From Candidatus Alistipes stercoravium (GTDB lineage: Bacteria; Bacteroidota; Bacteroidia; Bacteroidales; Rikenellaceae), in the NCBI GenBank assembly GCA_019119615.1, contig DWWQ01000011.1, positions 29,801 through 93,800 on the forward strand: DNA of 64,000 nt, given 5' to 3'. The position numbers and the translations under genes are program-made. Below are positions 60,065-64,000 of the stretch, piece after piece. Numbering within the stretch: position 1 is the first letter of the stretch; each line of letters begins with the position of its first letter. The notes under the pieces are model-generated. The model saw nothing but the letters and a program-made list of their open reading frames with translations, was not told the origin of the DNA and searched no databases.

Positions 60065-61912
60065 CTACCGTTCGGCCAGGTCGCGGTAGGTGCTCTGGAG
60101 CATCGTGCGGCCGACGTCGAGCAGCCCGGGAGCCGTCTCGCTGACGACGCGGTCGGAGGTGGCGTCCCAGATCGCCTCACCCGAGGCATCGACCACGCCG
60201 AAGCCGTCGTTGAAGGTGTAGTAGGCGAACTTGCGCGGCGGTTCGGGGGCGAAGAGGTCCTTGCTGAAGGCGTAGTCGCCGTGGGCGATGCCCAGCTGCC
60301 CGAGCAGCGTCGCCGCCAGGTCGATCTGCGAGCCGTAGGTCTCGACGACGCCCGGCGCACGGACCGCGCCGCCGGTCCAGATCATCGGGATGCGGTGGCG
60401 CAGCGGCACGTTGTAGGGCAGCGTCTTCGGGTAGGGGTATCCGTGATCGGCCACGAGGATGACGAGCAGGTTCTCCCACGCCGGGGAGGCCTTGAGGCGG
60501 TCGATCATCCGGCCGACGCACTCGTCGGAGAAGGCCATGGCGTTGAGCACCTCGTTTTCGAACTTCGCGTAGGGAACGTCGAAGGGCTTGTGGCTACTGA
60601 GCGTCAGCAGACCCGCCAGAAAGGGCTGCCCCGCGGCGTCGAGGTCGATGACGCGGCCGGCGAACCAGTCGCACATCAGCGCGTCGTCCCAGCCCCAGTC
60701 CGAGGGGTCGGCGCCGGCAAAGCGCAGGTCCCGCTGCCAGATGAGTTCCTGCCACCCCGTGGCGTACATGTACTGCGCCTGGTTCGTGAAGTTCAGGTCG
60801 CCGCCGTAGGCGAAGCTCGTGGCGTAGCCTTCGGCCGCGAGCGACCGCGCAATCGAGGGCAGCGTGCGGCTCTTGGCCGGGAGTTTCATGATCGAGGTGC
60901 GCGTCTGCGCGGGGTAGCCGCTCAAAACGGCCACCTCGCCGCGGTCCGTGCGGAAGGAGTTGGCAAAGAAGTTCTCGAACCAGATGCCCTCGCCCTTGAG
61001 GCGCTGCATCGACGGCATGACGGGCTCGCCGCCGACCTGCTCGTCCATGACCGTGCGGGCGAAGCTCTCGAGAATCACCACGACGATGTTGGGGCGCCGC
61101 GTGGTGAGCAGCAGCGTGTCGGGCTGCTGTGCGGGGTCGTCGCCGCGCAGGGCGGCGAACTTCGCGTCGAGGGTCTCCGTGTCGTAGAAGGGGTAGGCCG
61201 CGGCGTAGTCCTCATTGTCGCCGAGGCTCGAAAGCAGCGAGAAGAGGGGGTTCGTGGCGGCGTGGTTGAGGAAGGCCTCGGAGCTGAAGCAGACCTTCGA
61301 GACGTTGGCCACCGAGGCGCCCATGCCGCCGCGTATGGCCAGGAAATCAAAGGCCGCGAGCATCACGAAGAGCAGCGTCGCGGGTGTGGCTGAACGCACG
61401 CCGAGGGGCTCGCCGTCGAACAGGCGCAGCGTGCGGCGGTAGAGCCAGAGGATGCCCGCCGTGCAGAGCGCCGCAATGAGCGTCTGCCGCACGCCGAGCC
61501 ACCAGTCGACGCTGGCCATCGCCTCCTTCGGGTCGGCCAGGTAGATGAGCACCGTCGCGTCGATGCGGAATCCCCAGTGTTCGTAAAGGGCCAGGTCCAC
61601 GGCGAAGACCACGGCCGTCAGCAATGCCACGAGGGCGAAATAACCCGTCAGCAGTGCGCGCCACAGCCGCTGGGGCAGGCGCACCCACAACGAGAGGAGC
61701 ATGACCAGCAGCGGCACGGCGGTAACATACCCCGCCACCGTGAGGTCGAGCGAGAGGCCGTGTCCCAGCACCTCGAACCAGCCCCGCCACTCCGCGCCCG
61801 TCGCGGCGGCCTCTCCGGCGTACCACGCCATGAAGAGCGGCTTCTGCAGGGCCATGACGAGCACCGTCGCGGCAAAGACGGCCAGCGGAAATGCGATCTT
61901 GCGTCTCAACAT
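60065..61912 (-). CDS. LtaS-like sulfatase-fold phosphotransferase
   Basis: 615 residues. Five membrane helices in the first 190 residues, then a periplasmic alkaline-phosphatase-type domain (about 270-600). Metal and catalytic residues: Glu282 (VVVILESF), nucleophile Thr322 (NSFRTDRGE) and VADHGYPYP near residue 470. The family transfers phosphoglycerol or phosphoethanolamine from lipids; in Bacteroidetes the acceptor is uncertain (lipid A or other envelope glycans). It begins 5 nt after upp. It is the last gene of the hflX-upp run. Confidence 0.88.
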   Translation of the reverse strand: MLRRKIAFPLAVFAATVLVMALQKPLFMAWYAGEAAATGAEWRGWFEVLGHGLSLDLTVAGYVTAVPLLVMLLSLWVRLPQRLWRALLTGYFALVALLTAVVFAVDLALYEHWGFRIDATVLIYLADPKEAMASVDWWLGVRQTLIAALCTAGILWLYRRTLRLFDGEPLGVRSATPATLLFVMLAAFDFLAIRGGMGASVANVSKVCFSSEAFLNHAATNPLFSLLSSLGDNEDYAAAYPFYDTETLDAKFAALRGDDPAQQPDTLLLTTRRPNIVVVILESFARTVMDEQVGGEPVMPSMQRLKGEGIWFENFFANSFRTDRGEVAVLSGYPAQTRTSIMKLPAKSRTLPSIARSLAAEGYATSFAYGGDLNFTNQAQYMYATGWQELIWQRDLRFAGADPSDWGWDDALMCDWFAGRVIDLDAAGQPFLAGLLTLSSHKPFDVPYAKFENEVLNAMAFSDECVGRMIDRLKASPAWENLLVILVADHGYPYPKTLPYNVPLRHRIPMIWTGGAVRAPGVVETYGSQIDLAATLLGQLGIAHGDYAFSKDLFAPEPPRKFAYYTFNDGFGVVDASGEAIWDATSDRVVSETAPGLLDVGRTMLQSTYRDLAER

Positions 61913-61917
61913 GCGGA

Positions 61918-62574
61918 TCAGAGCTTCTCGCCGTAGGCCAGGTCGCCGGCATCGCCGATGCCCGGCACGATGTACGAACGCGAGGTGAGCTCCTCATCGA
62001 CGGCGGCGACCCAGATCGAGGTCGTCTCGCGCGGCATGTGCTTCATGGCGTACTCGACGCCCTGCTCGCTGGCGATGACCGACGCGACGTGCGTATGCGC
62101 CGGCGTTCCGCCCTTGTCGCAGAGGGCGTTGTAGGTCAGCACGAGCGACGACCCGGTGGCCAGCATCGGATCGACAAGCAGCAGCGTCTTGCCCTCGAGG
62201 CTGCCGCAGGAGATATACTCGACCTTCACGGTGAACTTGCCGTCCTTGGTGCTCTTGCGGTAGGCCGAGACGAAGGCGTTCTGCGCGTCGTCGAAGTAGT
62301 TGAGGAATCCCTGATGGTAGGGAAGCCCCGCGCGGAGGATCGTCGCCAGGACGATCTCGTCGCCGATCATCTCGACGGTCGCCTCGCCCAGCGGCGTCTC
62401 GACAACCGTCGGGCGGTAGTTGAGCTCGCGCGAGATCTCGTAGGCCATGACCTCGCCGATGCGCTCCATGTTGCGGCGGAAGCGCATCGAATCCTGCTGG
62501 ATCGACTTGTCGCGGATCTGGGCGATGAACTTGTTCAGAACGGTGTTCTGCTGGGAAAGGATGTGCAGTGTCAT
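61918..62574 (-). CDS. upp: Uracil phosphoribosyltransferase
   Basis: 218 residues. It salvages uracil with PRPP to UMP. PRPP site LLLVDPMLATGSSLVL (132-147) and the C-terminal uracil-binding VPGIGDAGDLAYGEKL are seen. Length is typical. Twenty-four nt separate it from hflX. Confidence 0.94.
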   Translation of the reverse strand: MTLHILSQQNTVLNKFIAQIRDKSIQQDSMRFRRNMERIGEVMAYEISRELNYRPTVVETPLGEATVEMIGDEIVLATILRAGLPYHQGFLNYFDDAQNAFVSAYRKSTKDGKFTVKVEYISCGSLEGKTLLLVDPMLATGSSLVLTYNALCDKGGTPAHTHVASVIASEQGVEYAMKHMPRETTSIWVAAVDEELTSRSYIVPGIGDAGDLAYGEKL

Positions 62575-62598
62575 ATCGTGCGTGTTCGGTTGGTTGTG

Positions 62599-63819
62599 TC
62601 AGTAGAGGAAGTTGTTGAAGGGGTAGCGCCCGGCGTGGATCTCGCGGACCATGCCGTAGAGATCCGTGCGGAACTTCTCGATGTTGGCCCTCGTCAGCGC
62701 CGAGAGGAAGATGCAGGGGGTGTTCTCGCGGGCGATCCAGCTCTGCTTCAGCTCGTCGAGCGAGCGGTTCTCGCGCGTCGGGGGCGTCAAATCGTCGGGA
62801 TCCTTCTCCACCCAGGTGTAGGCATCGACCTTGTTGAAGACCAGGTAGACCGGCTTGTCGCCGGCGCCGATCTCCTGCAGGGTCTGCCTGACCACGGCGA
62901 TCTGCTCCTCGAACTGCGGGTGCGAGATATCGACGACATGCACCAGCAGGTCGGCCTCGCGCACCTCGTCGAGCGTCGATTTGAACGACTCGATAAGCTC
63001 CGTGGGGAGCTTGCGGATGAATCCCACCGTATCCGAAAGCAGGAACGGCAGGTTGTCGAAAACCACCTTGCGGACCGTCGTGTCGAGCGTCGCGAAGAGC
63101 TTGTTCTCGGCGAAGACCTCGCTCTTGGAGATGAGGTTCATGAGGGTCGATTTGCCGACGTTCGTGTAGCCCACGAGCGCCACGCGGACCAGTGAGCCGC
63201 GGTTCGAGCGCTGCACGGCCATTTGGCGGTCGATCTTCCGCAGGTCCTCCTTGAGCTTGGCGATGCGGTTGCGGATGATACGCCGGTCGGTCTCGATCTC
63301 GCGCTCGCCGGCGCCGCCGCGCGTTCCCGTGCCGCCCCTCTGCCGCTCGAGGTGGGTCCACAGACCCGACAGGCGCGGAAGCATGTATTCGTAGTTGGCC
63401 AGCTGCACCTGCGTCTTGGCGTAGGCCGTCTGCGCGCGCGAGAGGAAGATGTCGAGGATCAGGCGCGTGCGGTCCAGCAGGCGGCAGGGTATCTGCTGCT
63501 CGATGTTGCGCGTCTGCGACGGCGAGAGTTCGTCGTCGAAGATCGCCACGTCGATCTCCTCGTCACGGCACCAGGCGGCGATCTCCTCCAGCTTGCCGGG
63601 CCCCACGTAGATGCGGGCCGAGGGCTGCGGCAGCCGCTGCATGAACCGCCTGACAGCCCGGATATCGGCCGTCTCGGCCAGGAACTCCAGCTCGTCGAGG
63701 TACTCCTCGGCCTGACGCACAGGCTGCCCGTCGCGCACGACGGAGACCAGCACGGCCCGCTCGCAGGGGGTGGCAGGGCCGTCGGCCGGAGCAGTATGTC
63801 TGTTCTGTTTCTCTTCCAA
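62599..63819 (-). CDS. hflX: Ribosome-associated GTPase HflX
   Basis: 406 residues. An N-terminal HflX domain (YVGPGKLEEIAAW, FDDELSPSQTRNIEQ) and a Gly-rich linker (GGTGTRGGAGEREIETDRR) precede the G domain: G1 GYTNVGKST (217-225), G3 DTVGFIRKLP, G4 NKVD. HflX splits stalled 70S ribosomes. Two genes (upp, LtaS-like) follow on the same strand. Confidence 0.94.
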   Translation of the reverse strand: MEEKQNRHTAPADGPATPCERAVLVSVVRDGQPVRQAEEYLDELEFLAETADIRAVRRFMQRLPQPSARIYVGPGKLEEIAAWCRDEEIDVAIFDDELSPSQTRNIEQQIPCRLLDRTRLILDIFLSRAQTAYAKTQVQLANYEYMLPRLSGLWTHLERQRGGTGTRGGAGEREIETDRRIIRNRIAKLKEDLRKIDRQMAVQRSNRGSLVRVALVGYTNVGKSTLMNLISKSEVFAENKLFATLDTTVRKVVFDNLPFLLSDTVGFIRKLPTELIESFKSTLDEVREADLLVHVVDISHPQFEEQIAVVRQTLQEIGAGDKPVYLVFNKVDAYTWVEKDPDDLTPPTRENRSLDELKQSWIARENTPCIFLSALTRANIEKFRTDLYGMVREIHAGRYPFNNFLY

Positions 63820-63930
63820 ATCGAATCGTTTTTAGGGTTGCGGAGCCGCCGCCGTCGACGGCCGGCCCGGCATCTGCACCCGGGAACGTCGTCCCGATGC
63901 AAATCCGATGCTGAATATGGCTAAAAATAA

Positions 63931-63958
63931 GGGTATCCCGCCCGAAAGCCGGATACCC
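63931..63958 (-). terminator. Terminator upstream of hflX
   Basis: GGGTATCC / loop / GGATACCC with an A-rich stretch on the left (63922-63930), so the T-run follows on the minus strand. It ends the transcript of the gene at the right edge. Confidence 0.75.
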
Positions 63959-63979
63959 TCCATAGGAAAGAACGCACCA

Positions 63980-64000
63980 TCAGTTCTGTACGCGGAAGTC
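63980..64000 (-). CDS. 3' end of a minus-strand gene
   Basis: Six codons and a TGA in the minus strand (ending DFRVQN) followed 21 nt later by a terminator. The gene lies beyond the window; its identity cannot be told. Confidence 0.35.
   Translation of the reverse strand, partial: DFRVQN

Overview
The window looks like chromosomal DNA of a GC-rich member of the Bacteroidales, most likely Alistipes or a close relative in the Rikenellaceae. The reasons are Bacteroidetes-type promoters (TTTG / about 19-20 nt / TAnnTTTG) before many genes, weak Shine-Dalgarno sequences, families restricted to the phylum (fimbrillins, DUF3575, DUF4906, DUF4296, DUF4271, DUF5119), a PASTA / LptF-type permease / Tgt block, a MqnA-like protein and high GC throughout. 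The genus is inferred; there is no rRNA or tRNA in the window.

Layout. (1) 1-7608, minus strand: the right-hand part of a prophage or phage-derived element. It holds two large structural proteins, a small protein, a ClpP-like head protease, major capsid, portal, a probable connector and a truncated holin-like gene. (2) 7609-8054: a non-coding region with four DnaA-box-like sites and divergent promoters. (3) 8-24 kb, nearly all plus strand: a GH27 alpha-galactosidase, an unusually short MqnA-like protein, CorA, a flippase, holB-folK, envelope lipoproteins and a beta-barrel, rbfA, an FtsX-like permease, xerD (minus), prmA and recO. (4) 24-30 kb: an acetyltransferase and a flavoprotein (minus), a porin with a 9-bp tandem repeat, a UPF0324 transporter and a frameshifted S41 protease. 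(5) 30-37.6 kb, minus: YgiQ radical SAM protein, a MalY/PatB aminotransferase, an RluD-family synthase, a PASTA protein, an LptF/G permease and tgt. (6) 37.8-40.3 kb, plus: a glycosyltransferase cut short by an in-frame TAG, an ECF sigma factor and rsmG. (7) 40.4-48.6 kb, minus: a six-gene fimbrial operon. (8) 49-58 kb: DUF3467 (minus), then a plus-strand housekeeping run: LysE-type exporter, cmk, ispH, an S41 C-terminal protease, a sensor kinase, DUF4271, hemD, rnpA and yidD. (9) 58-64 kb, minus: a hemerythrin-LuxR regulator with a CDF metal exporter, then hflX-upp and an LtaS-like transferase.

Most interesting items: the DnaA-box cluster between the phage module and the divergent plus-strand genes (candidate origin or DnaA-controlled leader); the two-gene operon pairing a diiron hemerythrin-HTH regulator with a Zn-type CDF exporter; the in-frame amber codon in the glycosyltransferase; the two-lesion S41 gene with a C7 tract; the MqnA-like protein lacking the middle of the fold; the strong hairpin after the main fimbrillin gene; and the reversed order of the phage head genes. 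No CRISPR array, rRNA, tRNA or insertion sequence was recognised.
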